Below are positions 34,920-48,889 of a stretch of DNA of 64,000 bases, in pieces. Below the pieces are notes generated by a model, which was not told where the DNA came from, made no database searches, and worked only from the letters and a program-made list of their open reading frames with translations. Source of the stretch: Nephrocerus scutellatus (lineage: Eukaryota > Arthropoda > Insecta > Diptera > Pipunculidae); the NCBI GenBank assembly GCA_947095585.1, contig OX352762.1, positions 47,111,335-47,175,334 of the forward strand, in the 5' to 3' direction. A program made the translations under genes and the position numbers. Numbering within the stretch: position 1 is the first letter of the stretch; every line of letters begins with the position of its first letter.

Positions 34920-37900
34920 AGTCGCATCTTAGTTCTACATTCCGCATTTCATGCGAATCGCTTAAGAAATTGATTTGTACCAGAAATTCCAGACCATAAT
35001 GATGATATTCCAGAATTTCCATAGGAAGAAATCTTATAGTCGCATCTTAGTTCTACATTCCGAATTTCATGCGAATTGCTTGAGAAATTGATTTGTTCCA
35101 GAAATTCCAGACCATAATGATCATATTCCAGAATTTCCAAAGGAAGAAATCTTATAGTCGCATCGTAGTTCTACATTCCGAATTTCATGCGAATCGCTTG
35201 AGAAATTGATTTGTTCCAGAAATTCCAGATGATAATGGTCGTATTCCAGAATTTCCATAGGAAGAAGTCTGATAGTCGCATCTTAGTTCTACATTCTGAA
35301 TTTCATGCGAATCGCTTGGGAAATTGATTTATTCCTGAAATTCCAGACCATAATGATCATATTCCAGAATTTCCATAGGAAGAAGTCTTTTAGTCGCATC
35401 TTAGTCCTTCATTCCGAATTTCATGCGAATCGCTTGAGAAACTGATTTGTTCCTGCAATTCCAGACGATAATGATCATATTCCAGAATTTCCATAGGAAA
35501 AAGTCTTATAGTCGCATCTTAGTCCTACATTCCAAATTTCCTGCGAATCGCTTGAGAAATTGATTTGTTCCAGAAATTCCAGACCATAATGATCATATTC
35601 CAGAAATTCCAGACCATAATGATCATATTCCAGAATTTCCATAGGAAGAAGTCTAATAGTCGCATCTTAGTCACACTTTCCGGATTTCATGCGAATCTCT
35701 TGCGAAATTGCTCTATTCCAGAAATTCCAGACAAAAATGATCATATTCCAAAAGTTCCATAGGAAGAAATCTTATATTCACATCTTAGTCCTACATTCCG
35801 CATTTCATGCGAATCGCTTGAGAAGTTGATTTGTTCCTGAAATTCCAGACCATTATGATCATATTCCAGAATTTCCATAGGAAGAAGTCTTATAGTCGCA
35901 TCTTAGTCCTACATTCCGAATTTCATGCGAATCTCTTGGGAAATTGCTTTATTCCAGAAATTCCAGACAAAAATGATCATATTCCGAAAGTTCCATAGGA
36001 AGAAATCTTATATTCACATCTTAGTCCTACATTCCGAATTTCATGCGAATCGCTTCAGAAATTGATTTGTTCCAGAAATTCCAGACCATAATGATCATAT
36101 TCCAGAATTTCCATATGAAGAAGTCTGATAGTCGCATCTATGTTCTACATTCCGAATTTCCTGCGAATCGCTTGGGAAATTGATTTGTTCCAGAAATTCC
36201 AGACCATAATGATCATATTCCAGAATTTCCATAGGAACAAGTCTAATAGTCGCATCTTAGTTCTACATTCCGAATTTCATGCGAATCGCTTGAGAAATTG
36301 ATTTGTTCCAGAAATTCCAGACCATAATGATCATATTCCAGAATTTCCATAGGAAGAAGTCTTATAGTCGCATATTAGTTCTACATTCCGAATTTCATGC
36401 AAATCGCTTGAGATATTGATTTGTTCCAGAAATTCCAGACCATAATGATCATATTCCAGAATTTCCATAGGAAGAAGTCTAATAATCGCATCTTAGTTCT
36501 ACATTCTGAATTTCATGCGAATCGCTTGAGAAATTGATTTGTTCCTGAAATTCCAGACCATTATGATCATATTCCAGAATTTCCATAGGAAGAAGTCTTA
36601 TAGTCGCATCTTAGTCCTACATTCCGAATTTCATGCGAATCTCTTGGGAAATTGCTTTATTCCAGAAATTCCAGACAAAAATGATCATATTCCGAAAGTT
36701 CCATAGGAAGAAATCTTATATTCACATCTTAGTCCTACATTCCGAATTTCATGCGAATCGCTTGAGAAATTGATTTGTTCCAGAAATTCCAGACCATAAT
36801 GATCATATTGCAGAATTTCCATAGGAAGAAGTCTGATAGTCGCATCTATGTTCTACATTCCGAATTTCCTGCGAATCGCTTGGGAAATTGATTTGTTCCA
36901 GAAATTCCAGACCATAATGATCATATTCCAGAATTTCCATAGGAACAAGTCTAATTGTCGCATCTTAGTTCTACATTCCGAATTTCATGCGAATCGCTTG
37001 AGAAATTGATTTGTTCCAGAAATTCCAGACCATAATGATCATATTCCAGAATTTCCATAGGAAGAACTCTTATAGTCGCATATTAGTTCTACATTCCGAA
37101 TTTCATGCAAATCGCTTGAGAAATTGATTTGTTCCAGAAATTCCAGACCATAATGATCATATTCCAGAATTTCCATAGGAAGAAGTCTAATAATCGCATC
37201 TTAGTTCTACATTCCGAATTTCATGCGAATCGCTTGGGAAATTGATTTGTTCCTAAAATTCCAGACCATAATGATCATATTCCAGAATTTCCATAGGAAG
37301 AAGTCTAATAGTGGCATCTTAGTTCTACATTCCGAATTTCATGCGAATCTCTTGGGAAATTGCTTTATTTCAGAAATTCCAGACAAAAATGATCATATTC
37401 CGAAAGTTCCATGGAAGAAATCTTATATTCACATCTTAGTCCTACATTCCGAATTTCATGCGAATCGCTTGAGAAATTGATTTGTTCCAGAAATTCCAGA
37501 ATTTCCATAGGAAGAAGTCTGATAGTCGCATCTATGTTCTACATTCCGAATTTCCTGCGAATCGCTTGGGAAATTGATTTGTTCCAGAAATTCCAGACCA
37601 TAATGATTATATTCCAGAATTTCCATAGGAACAAGTCTAATAGTCGCATCTTAGTTCTACATTCTGAATTTCATGCGAATCGCTTGGGAAATTGATTTAT
37701 TCCTGAAATTCCAGACCATAATGATCATATTCCAGAATTTCCATAGGAAGAAGTCTTTTAGTCGCATCTTAGTCCTTCATTCCGAATTTCATGCGAATCG
37801 CTTGAGAAACTGATTTGTTCCTGCAATTCCAGACGATAATGATCATATTCCAGAATTTCCATAGGAAAAAGTCTTATAGTCGCATCTTAGTCCTACATTC

Positions 37901-40900
37901 CAAATTTCCTGCGAATCGCTTGAGAAATTGATTTGTTCCAGAAATTCCAGACCATAATGATCATATTCCAGAAATTCCAGACCATAATGATCATATTCCA
38001 GAATTTCCATAGGAAGAAGTCTAATAGTCGCATCTTAGTTCTACATTCCGCATTTCATGCGAATCGCTTAAGAAATTGATTTGTACCAGAAATTCCAGAC
38101 CATAATGATGATATTCCAGAATTTCCATAGGAAGAAATCTTATAGTCGCATCTTAGTTCTACATTCCGAATTTCATGCGAATTGCTTGAGAAATTGATTT
38201 GTTCCAGAAATTCCAGACCATAATGATCATATTCCAGAATTTCCAAAGGAAGAAATCTTATAGTCGCATCGTAGTTCTACATTCCGAATTTCATGCGAAT
38301 CGCTTGAGAAATTGATTTGTTCCAGAAATTCCAGATGATAATGGTCGTATTCCAGAATTTCCATAGGAAGAAGTCTGATAGTCGCATCTTAGTTCTACAT
38401 TCTGAATTTCATGCGAATCGCTTGGGAAATTGATTTATTCCTGAAATTCCAGACCATAATGATCATATTCCAGAATTTCCATAGGAAGAAGTCTTTTAGT
38501 CGCATCTTAGTCCTTCATTCCGAATTTCATGCGAATCGCTTGAGAAACTGATTTGTTCCTGCAATTCCAGACGATAATGATCATATTCCAGAATTTCCAT
38601 AGGAAAAAGTCTTATAGTCGCATCTTAGTCCTACATTCCAAATTTCCTGCGAATCGCTTGAGAAATTGATTTGTTCCAGAAATTCCAGACCATAATGATC
38701 ATATTCCAGAAATTCCAGACCATAATGATCATATTCCAGAATTTCCATAGGAAGAAGTCTAATAGTCGCATCTTAGTCACACTTTCCGGATTTCATGCGA
38801 ATCTCTTGCGAAATTGCTCTATTCCAGAAATTCCAGACAAAAATGATCATATTCCAAAAGTTCCATAGGAAGAAATCTTATATTCACATCTTAGTCCTAC
38901 ATTCCGCATTTCATGCGAATCGCTTGAGAAGTTGATTTGTTCCTGAAATTCCAGACCATTATGATCATATTCCAGAATTTCCATAGGAAGAAGTCTTATA
39001 GTCGCATCTTAGTCCTACATTCCGAATTTCATGCGAATCTCTTGGGAAATTGCTTTATTCCAGAAATTCCAGACAAAAATGATCATATTCCGAAAGTTCC
39101 ATAGGAAGAAATCTTATATTCACATCTTCGTCCTACATTCCGAATTTCATGCGAATCGCTTCAGAAATTGATTTGTTCCAGAAATTCCAGACCATAATGA
39201 TCATATTCCAGAATTTCCATATGAAGAAGTCTGATAGTCGCATCTATGTTCTACATTCCGAATTTCCTGCGAATCGCTTGGGAAATTGATTTGTTCCAGA
39301 AATTCCAGACCATAATGATCATATTCCAGAATTTCCATAGGAACAAGTCTAATAGTCGCATCTTAGTTCTACATTCCGAATTTCATGCGAATCGCTTGAG
39401 AAATTGATTTGTTCCAGAAATTCCAGACCATAATGATCATATTCCAGAATTTCCATAGGAAGAAGTCTTATAGTCGCATATTAGTTCTACATTCCGAATT
39501 TCATGCAAATCGCTTGAGATATTGATTTGTTCCAGAAATTCCAGACCATAATGATCATATTCCAGAATTTCCATAGGAAGAAGTCTAATAATCGCATCTT
39601 AGTTCTACATTCTGAATTTCATGCGAATCGCTTGAGAAATTGATTTGTTCCTGAAATTCCAGACCATTATGATCATATTCCAGAATTTCCATAGGAAGAA
39701 GTCTTATAGTCGCATCTTAGTCCTACATTCCGAATTTCATGCGAATCTCTTGGGAAATTGCTTTATTCCAGAAATTCCAGACAAAAATGATCATATTCCG
39801 AAAGTTCCATAGGAAGAAATCTTATATTCACATCTTAGTCCTACATTCCGAATTTCATGCGAATCGCTTGAGAAATTGATTTGTTCCAGAAATTCCAGAC
39901 CATAATGATCATATTGCAGAATTTCCATAGGAAGAAGTCTGATAGTCGCATCTATGTTCTACATTCCGAATTTCCTGCGAATCGCTTGGGAAATTGATTT
40001 GTTCCAGAAATTCCAGACCATAATGATCATATTCCAGAATTTCCATAGGAACAAGTCTAATAGTCGCATCTTAGTTCTACATTCCGAATTTCATGCGAAT
40101 CGCTTGAGAAATTGATTTGTTCCAGAAATTCCAGACCATAATGATCATATTCCAGAATTTCCATAGGAAGAACTCTTATAGTCGCATATTAGTTCTACAT
40201 TCCGAATTTCATGCAAATCGCTTGAGAAATTGATTTGTTCCAGAAATTCCAGACCATAATGATCATATTCCAGAATTTCCATAGGAAGAAGTCTAATAAT
40301 CGCATCTTAGTTCTACATTCCGAATTTCATGCGAATCGCTTGGGAAATTGATTTGTTCCTAAAATTCCAGACCATAATGATCATATTCCAGAATTTCCAT
40401 AGGAAGAAGTCTAATAGTGGCATCTTAGTTCTACATTCCGAATTTCATGCGAATCTCTTGGGAAATTGCTTTATTTCAGAAATTCCAGACAAAAATGATC
40501 ATATTCCGAAAGTTCCATGGAAGAAATCTTATATTCACATCTTAGTCCTACATTCCGAATTTCATGCGAATCGCTTGAGAAATTGATTTGTTCCAGAAAT
40601 TCCAGAATTTCCATAGGAAGAAGTCTGATAGTCGCATCTATGTTCTACATTCCGAATTTCCTGCGAATCGCTTGGGAAATTGATTTGTTCCAGAAATTCC
40701 AGACCATAATGATTATATTCCAGAATTTCCATAGGAACAAGTCTAATAGTCGCATCTTAGTTCTACATTCTGAATTTCATGCGAATCGCTTGGGAAATTG
40801 ATTTATTCCTGAAATTCCAGACCATAATGATCATATTCCAGAATTTCCATAGGAAGAAGTCTTTTAGTCGCATCTTAGTCCTTCATTCCGAATTTCATGC

Positions 40901-43135
40901 GAATCGCTTGAGAAACTGATTTGTTCCTGCAATTCCAGACGATAATGATCATATTCCAGAATTTCCATAGGAAAAAGTCTTATAGTCGCATCTTAGTCCT
41001 ACATTCCAAATTTCCTGCGAATCGCTTGAGAAATTGATTTGTTCCAGAAATTCCAGACCATAATGATCATATTCCAGAAATTCCAGACCATAATGATCAT
41101 ATTCCAGAATTTCCATAGGAAGAAGTCTAATAGTCGCATCTTAGTCACACTTTCCGGATTTCATGCGAATCTCTTGCGAAATTGATCTATTCCAGAAATT
41201 CCAGACAAAAATGATCATATTCCAAAAGTTCCATAGGAAGAAATCTTATATTCACATCTTAGTCCTACATTCCGCATTTCATGCGAATCGCTTGAGAAGT
41301 TGATTTGTTCCTGAAATTCCAGACCATTATGATCATATTCCAGAATTTCCATAGGAAGAAGTCTTATAGTCGCATCTTAGTCCTACATTCCGAATTTCAT
41401 GCGAATCTCTTGGGAAATTGCTTTATTCCAGAAATTCCAGACAAAAATGATCATATTCCGAAAGTTCCATAGGAAGAAATCTTATATTCACATCTTAGTC
41501 CTACATTCCGAATTTCATGCGAATCGCTTCAGAAATTGATTTGTTCCAGAAATTCCAGACCATAATGATCATATTCCAGAATTTTCATATGAAGAAGTCT
41601 GATAGTCGCATCTATGTTCTACATTCCGAATTTCCTGCGAATCGCTTGGGAAATTGATTTGTTCCAGAAATTCCAGACCATAATGATCATATTCCAGAAT
41701 TTCCATAGGAACAAGTCTAATAGTCGCATCTTAGTTCTACATTCCGAATTTCATGCGAATCGCTTGAGAAATTGATTTGTTCCAGAAATTCCAGACCATA
41801 ATGATCATATTCCAGAATTTCCATAGGAAGAAGTCTTATAGTCGCATATTAGTTCTACATTCCGAATTTCATGCAAATCGCTTGAGATATTGATTTGTTC
41901 CAGAAATTCCAGACCATAATGATCATATTCCAGAATTTCCATAGGAAGAAGTCTAATAATCGCATCTTAGTTCTACATTCTGAATTTCATGCGAATCGCT
42001 TGAGAAATTGATTTGTTCCTGAAATTCCAGACCATTATGATCATATTCCAGAATTTCCATAGGAAGAAGTCTTATAGTCGCATCTTAGTCCTACATTCCG
42101 AATTTCATGCGAATCTCTTGGGAAATTGCTTTATTCCAGAAATTCCAGACAAAAATGATCATATTCCGAAAGTTCCATAGGAAGAAATCTTATATTCACA
42201 TCTTAGTCCTACATTCCGAATTTCATGCGAATCGCTTGAGAAATTGATTTGTTCCAGAAATTCCAGACCATAATGATCATATTGCAGAATTTCCATAGGA
42301 AGAAGTCTGATAGTCGCATCTATGTTCTACATTCCGAATTTCCTGCGAATCGCTTGGGAAATTGATTTGTTCCAGAAATTCCAGACCATAATGATCATAT
42401 TCCAGAATTTCCATAGGAACAAGTCTAATAGTCGCATCTTAGTTCTACATTCCGAATTTCATGCGAATCGCTTGAGAAATTGATTTGTTCCAGAAATTCC
42501 AGACCATAATGATCATATTCCAGAATTTCCATAGGAAGAACTCTTATAGTCGCATATTAGTTCTACATTCCGAATTTCATGCAAATCGCTTGAGAAATTG
42601 ATTTGTTCCAGAAATTCCAGACCATAATGATCATATTCCAGAATTTCCATAGGAAGAAGTCTAATAATCGCATCTTAGTTCTACATTCCGAATTTCATGC
42701 GAATCGCTTGGGAAATTGATTTGTTCCTAAAATTCCAGACCATAATGATCATATTCCAGAATTTCCATAGGAAGAAGTCTAATAGTGGCATCTTAGTTCT
42801 ACATTCCGAATTTCATGCGAATCTCTTGGGAAATTGCTTTATTTCAGAAATTCCAGACAAAAATGATCATATTCCGAAAGTTCTATGGAAGAAATCTTAT
42901 ATTCACATCTTAGTCCTACATTCCGAATTTCATGCGAATCGCTTGAGAAATTGATTTGTTCCAGAAATTCCAGAATTTCCATAGGAAGAAGTCTGATAGT
43001 CGCATCTATGTTCTACATTCCGAATTTCCTGCGAATCGCTTGGGAAATTGATTTGTTCCAGAAATTCCAGACCATAATGATTATATTCCAGAATTTCCAT
43101 AGGAACAAGTCTAATAGTCGCATCTTAGTTCTACA
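34920..43135 (+). repeat. Higher-order array of a 3106-bp, 26-monomer unit, 2.6 copies
   Basis: Copy 1 is about 34920-38025, copy 2 about 38026-41131, and a partial third copy about 41132-43135 lies 2368 bp after its counterpart in copy 2. 3106 = 26 x 118 + 38, explained by two 148-bp monomers (+30 each), one 97-bp monomer (-21) and one single-base loss in ccatggaag. 2368 = 20 x 118 + 8, explained by +30, -21 and -1. Substitutions between copies are very few (for example cttcgtcc at 39127). Confidence 0.8.
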
Positions 43136-46100
43136 TTCCGAATTTCATGCGAATCGCTTGAGAAATTGATTTGTTCCAGAAATTCCAGACCATAATGATC
43201 ATATTCCAGAATTTCCATAGGAAGAAGTCTTATAGTCGCATATTAGTTCTACATTCCGAATTTCATGCAAATCGCTTGAGAAATTGATTTGTTCCAGAAA
43301 TTCTAGACCATAATGATCATATTCCAGAATTTCCATAGGAAGAAGTCTTATAGTCGCATATTAGTTCTACATTCCGAATTTCATGCTAATCGCTTGAGAA
43401 ATTGATTTGTTCCAGAAATTCCAGACCATAATGATCATATTCCAGAATTTCCATAGGAAGAAATCTTATAGTCGCATCTTAGTTCTACATTCCGAATTTC
43501 ATGCGAATTGCTTGAGAAATTGATTTGTTCCAGAAATTCCAGACCATAATGATCATATTCCAGAATTTCCATAGGAAGAAGTCTAATAGTCGCATATTAG
43601 TCACACATTCCGGATTTCATGCGAATCTCTTGGGAAATTGCGTTATTCCAGAAATTCCAGAGAAAAATGATCATATTCCAGAAGTTCCATAGGAAGAAAT
43701 CTTATATTCACATCTTAGTCCTACATTCCGAATTTCATGCGAATCGCTTAAGAAATTGATTTGTTCCTGAAATTCCAGACCATAATGATCATATTCCAGA
43801 ATTTCCATAGGAAGAAGTCTTATAGTCGCATCTTAGTCCTACATTCCGAATTTCATGCGAATCTCTAGGGAAATTGCTTTATTCCAGAAATTCCAGACAA
43901 AAATGATCATATTCCAGAAGTTCCATAGGAAGAAATCTTATATTCAAATCTTCGTCCTACATTCCGAATTTCATGCGAATCGCTTGAGAAATTACTTTGT
44001 TCCAGAAATTCCAGACCATAATGATCATATTCCAGAATTTCCATAGGAAGAAGTCTGATAGTCGCATCTTAGTTCTACATTCCGAATTTCCTGCGAATCG
44101 CTTGAAAAATTGATTTGTTACAGAAATTCCAGACCATAATGATCATATTCCAGAATTTCCATAGGAAGAAATCTTTTAGTCGCATCGTAGTTCTAAATTC
44201 CGAATTTCATGCGAATCGCTTGAAAAATTGATTTGTTCCAGAATTTCCATAGGAAGAAATCTTATAGTCGCATCTTAGTTCTACATTCCGAATTTCATGC
44301 GAATCGCTTGCGAAATTGATTTGTTCCAGAAATTCCAGACCATAATGATCATATTCCAGAATTTCCATAGGAAGAAGTCTGATAGTCGCATCGTAGTTCT
44401 ACATTCCTAATTTCATGCGAATCGCTTGAGAAATTGATTTGTTCCAGAAATTCCAGACGATAATGGTCATATTCCAGAATTTCCATAGGAAGAAGTCTGA
44501 TAGTCGCATCTTAGTTCTACATTCCGAATTTCCTGCGAATCGCTTGAAAAATTGATTTGTTACAGAAATTCCAGACCATAATGATCATATTCCAGAATTT
44601 CCATAGGAAGAAATCTTTTAGTAGCATCGTAGTTCTAAATTCCGAATTTCATGCGAATCGCTTGACAAATTGATTTGTTCCAGAATTTCCATAGGAAGAA
44701 ATCTTATAGTCGCATCTTAGTTCTACATTCCGAATTTCATGCGAATCGCTTGAGAAATTGATTTGTTCCAGAAATTCCAGACGATAATGGTCATATTCCA
44801 GAATTTCCATAGGAAGAAGTCTTATAGTCGCATCTTAGTCCTACATTCCGAATTTCCTGCGAATCGCTTGAGAAATTGATTTGTTCCAGAAATTCCAGAC
44901 CATAATGATCATATTCCAGAATTTCCATAGGAAGAAGTCTAATAGTCGCATCTTAGTCACACATTCCGGATTTCATGCGAATCTCTTGGGAAATTGCTTT
45001 ATTCCAGAAATTCCAGAGAAAAATGATTATATTCCAGAAGTTCCATAGGAAGAAATCTTATATTCACATCTTAGTCCTACATTCCGAATTTCATGCGAAT
45101 CGCTTGAGAAATTGATTTGTTCCTGAAATTCCAGACCATAATGATCATATTCCAGAATTTCCATAGGAATAAGTCTTATAGTCGCATCTTAGTCCTACAT
45201 TCCGAATTTCATGCGAATCTCTTGGGAAATTGCTTTATTCCAGAAATTCCAGACAAAAATGATCATATTCCAGAAGTTCCATAGGAATAAATCTTATATT
45301 CACATCTTAGTTCTACATTCCGAATTTCATGCGAATCGCTTGAGAAATTGATTTGTTCCAGAAATTCCAGACCATAATGATCATATTCCAGAATTTCCAT
45401 AGGAAGAAATCTTCTAGTCGCATCGTAGTTCTAAATTCCGAATTTCATGCGAATCGCTTGAGAAATTGATTTGTTCCAGAAATTCCAGACCATAATGACC
45501 ATATTGCAGAATTTCCATAGGAAGAAGTCTAATAGTCGCATCTTAGTTCTACATTACGAATTTCATGCGAATCGCTTGGGAAATGGATTTGTTCCTGAAA
45601 TTCCAGACCATAATGATCATATTCCAGAATTTCCATAGGAAGAAATCTTATAGTCGCATCTTAGTCCTACATTCCGAATTTCATGCGAATCGATTGAAAA
45701 ATTTCTTTGTTCCAGAAATTCCAGACAATAATGATCATATTCCAGAATTTCCATAGGAAGAAATCTTATAGTCGCATCTTAGTCCTACATTCCGAATTTC
45801 ATGCGAATCGATTGAAAAATTTCTTTGTTCCAGAAATTCCAGACAATAATGATCATATTCCAGAATTTCCATAGGAAGAAATCTTATAGTCGCATCTTAG
45901 TCCTACATTCCGAATTTCATGCGAATCGATTGAAAAATTTCTTTGTTCCAGAAATTCCAGACAATAATGATCATATTCCACAATTTCCATAGGAAGAAGT
46001 CTGATAGTCGCATCTTAGTTCTACATTCTGAATTTCCTGCGAATTGCTTGGGAAATTGATTTGTTCCAGAAATTCCAGACCATAATGATCATATTCCAGA

Positions 46101-48880
46101 ATTTCCATAGGAAGAAATCTTATAGTCGCATCTTAGTCCTACATTCCGAATTTCATGCGAATCGATTGAAAAATTTCTTTGTTCCAGAAATTCCAGACAA
46201 TGATGATCATATTCCAGAATTTCCATAGGAAGAAATCTTATAGTCGCATCTTAGTCCTACATTCCGAATTTCATGCGAACCGCTTGAGAAATTGATTTGT
46301 TCCAGAAATTCCAGACCATAATGATCATATTCCAGAATTTCCATAGGAAGAAGTCTTATAGTGTCATCTTAGTCCTACATTCCGAATTTCATGCAAATCG
46401 CTTGAGAAACTGATTTGTTCCAGAAATTCCAGACCATAATGATCATATTCCAGAATTTCCATAGGAAGAAGTCTAATAGTCGCATATTAGTCCTACATTC
46501 CGAATTTCATGCAAATCGCTTGAGAAATTGATTTGTTCCAGAAATTCCAGACCATAATGATCATATTCCAGAATTTCCATAGGAAGAAGTCTAATAGTGG
46601 CATCTTAGTTCTACATTCCGAATTTCATGCGAATCTCTTGGGAAATTGCTTTATTCCAGAAATTCCAGACAAAAATGATCATATTCCGAAAGTTCCATAG
46701 GAAGAAATCTTATATTCACATCTTAGTCCTACATTCCGAATTTCATGCGAATCGCTTGAGAAATTGATTTGTTCCAGAAATTCCAGACCATAATGATCAT
46801 ATTCCAGAATTTCCATAGGAAGAAGTCTGATAGTCGCATCTATGATCTACATTCCGAATTTCCTGCGAATCGCTTGGGAAATTGATTTGTTCCAGAAATT
46901 CCAGACCATAATGATCATATTCCAGAATTTCCATAGGAACAAGTCTAATAGTCGCATCTTAGTTCTACATTCCGAATTTCATGCGAATCGCTTGAGAAAT
47001 TGATTTGTTCCAGAAATTCCAGACCATAATGATCATATTCCAGAATTTCCATAGGAAGAAGTCTTACAGTCGCATATTAGTTCTACATTCCGAATTTCAT
47101 GCAAATCGCTTGAGAAATTGATTTGTTCCAGAAATTCCAGACCATAATGATCATATTCCAGAATTTCCATAGGAAGAAGTCTTATAGTCGCATATTAGTT
47201 CTACATTCCGAATTTCATGCAAATCGCTTGAGAAATTGATTTGTTCCAGAAATTCCAGACCATAATGATCATATTCCAGAATTTCCATAGGAAGAAATCT
47301 TATAATCGCATCTTAGTTCTACATTCCGAATTTCATGCGAATTGCTTGAGAAATTGATTTGTTCCAGAAATTCCAGACCGTAATGATCATATTCCAGAAT
47401 TTCCATAGGAAGAAGTCTAATAGTCGCATATTAGTCACACATTCCGGATTTCATGCGAATCTCTTGGGAAATTGCGTTATTCCAGAAATTCCAGATAAAA
47501 ATGATCATATTCCAGAAGTTCCATAGGAAGAAATCTTATATTCACATCTTAGTCCAACATTCCGAATTTCATGCGAATCGCTTAAGAAATTGATTTGTTC
47601 CTGAAATTCCAGACCATAATGATCATATTCCAGAATTTCCATAGGAAGAAGTCTTATAGTCGCATCTTAGTCCTACATTCCGAATTTCATGCGAATCTCT
47701 AGGGAAATTGCTTTATTCCAGAAATTCCAGACAAAAATGATCATATTCCAGAAGTTCCATAGGAATAAATCTTATATTCACATCTTAGTCCTACATTCCG
47801 AATTTCCTGCGAATCGCTTGGGAAATTGATTTGTTCCAGAAATTCCAGACCATAATGATAATATTCCAGAATTTCCATAGGAAGAATTCTTATAGTCGCA
47901 TCTTAGTTCTACATTCCGAATTTCATGCGAATCTCTTGGGAAATTGCTTTATTCCAGAAATTCCAGACAAAAATGATCATATTCCAGAAGTTCCATAGGA
48001 AGAAATCTTATGTTCAAATCTTCGTCCTACATTCCGAATTTCATGCGAATCGCTTGAGAAATTACTTTGTTCCAGAAATTCCAGACCATAATGATCATAT
48101 TCCAGAATTTCCATAGGAAGAAGTCTGATAGTCGCATCTTAGTTCTACATTCCGAATTTCCTGCGAATCGCTTGAAAAATTGATTTGTTACAGAAATTCC
48201 AGACCATAATGATCATATTCCAGAATTTCCATAGGAAGAAATCTTTTAGTCGCATCGTAGTTCTAAATTCCGAATTTCATGCGAATAGCTTGAAAAATTG
48301 ATTTGTTCCAGAATTTCCATAGGAAGAAATCTTATAGTCGCATCTTAGTTCTACATTCCGAATTTCATGCGAATCGCTTGCGAAATTGATTTGTTCCAGA
48401 AATTCCAGACCATAATGATCATATTCCAGAATTTCCATAGGAAGAAGTCTGATAGTCGCATCGTAGTTCTACATTCCTAATTTCATGCGAATCGCTTGAG
48501 AAATTGATTTGTTCCAGAAATTCCAGACCATAATGATCATATTCCAGAATTTCCATAGGAAGAAATCTTAGTTCTACATTCCGAATTTCATGCGAATTGC
48601 TTGAGAAATTGATTTGTTCCAGAAATTCCAGACCATAATGATCATATTCCAGAAATTCCAGACCATAATGATCATATTCCAGAATTTCCATAGGAAGAAG
48701 TCTAATAGTCGCATATTAGTCACACATTCCGGATTTCATGCGAATCTCTTGGGAAATTGCGTTATTCCAGAAATTCCAGAGAAAAATGATCATATTCCAG
48801 AAGTTCCATAGGAAGAAATCTTATATTCACATCTTAGTCCTACATTCCGAATTTCATGCGAATCGCTTAAGAAATTGATT
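43136..48880 (+). repeat. Mixed-monomer satellite stretch with 88-bp units
   Basis: This has no single dominant higher-order unit but is still continuous satellite. It contains 88-bp monomers (junction gttccagaatttcc) near 44,235, 44,677 and 48,305. A run of near-identical units with cgattgaaaaatttctttg occurs at about 45,66x, 45,78x and 45,90x, with another at 46,14x. The gtgtcatc marker is at 46,361. Parts of it recur inside 47.4-48.5 kb and in the 49-56 kb tandem. Confidence 0.65.
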
Positions 48881-48889
48881 TGTTCCTGA

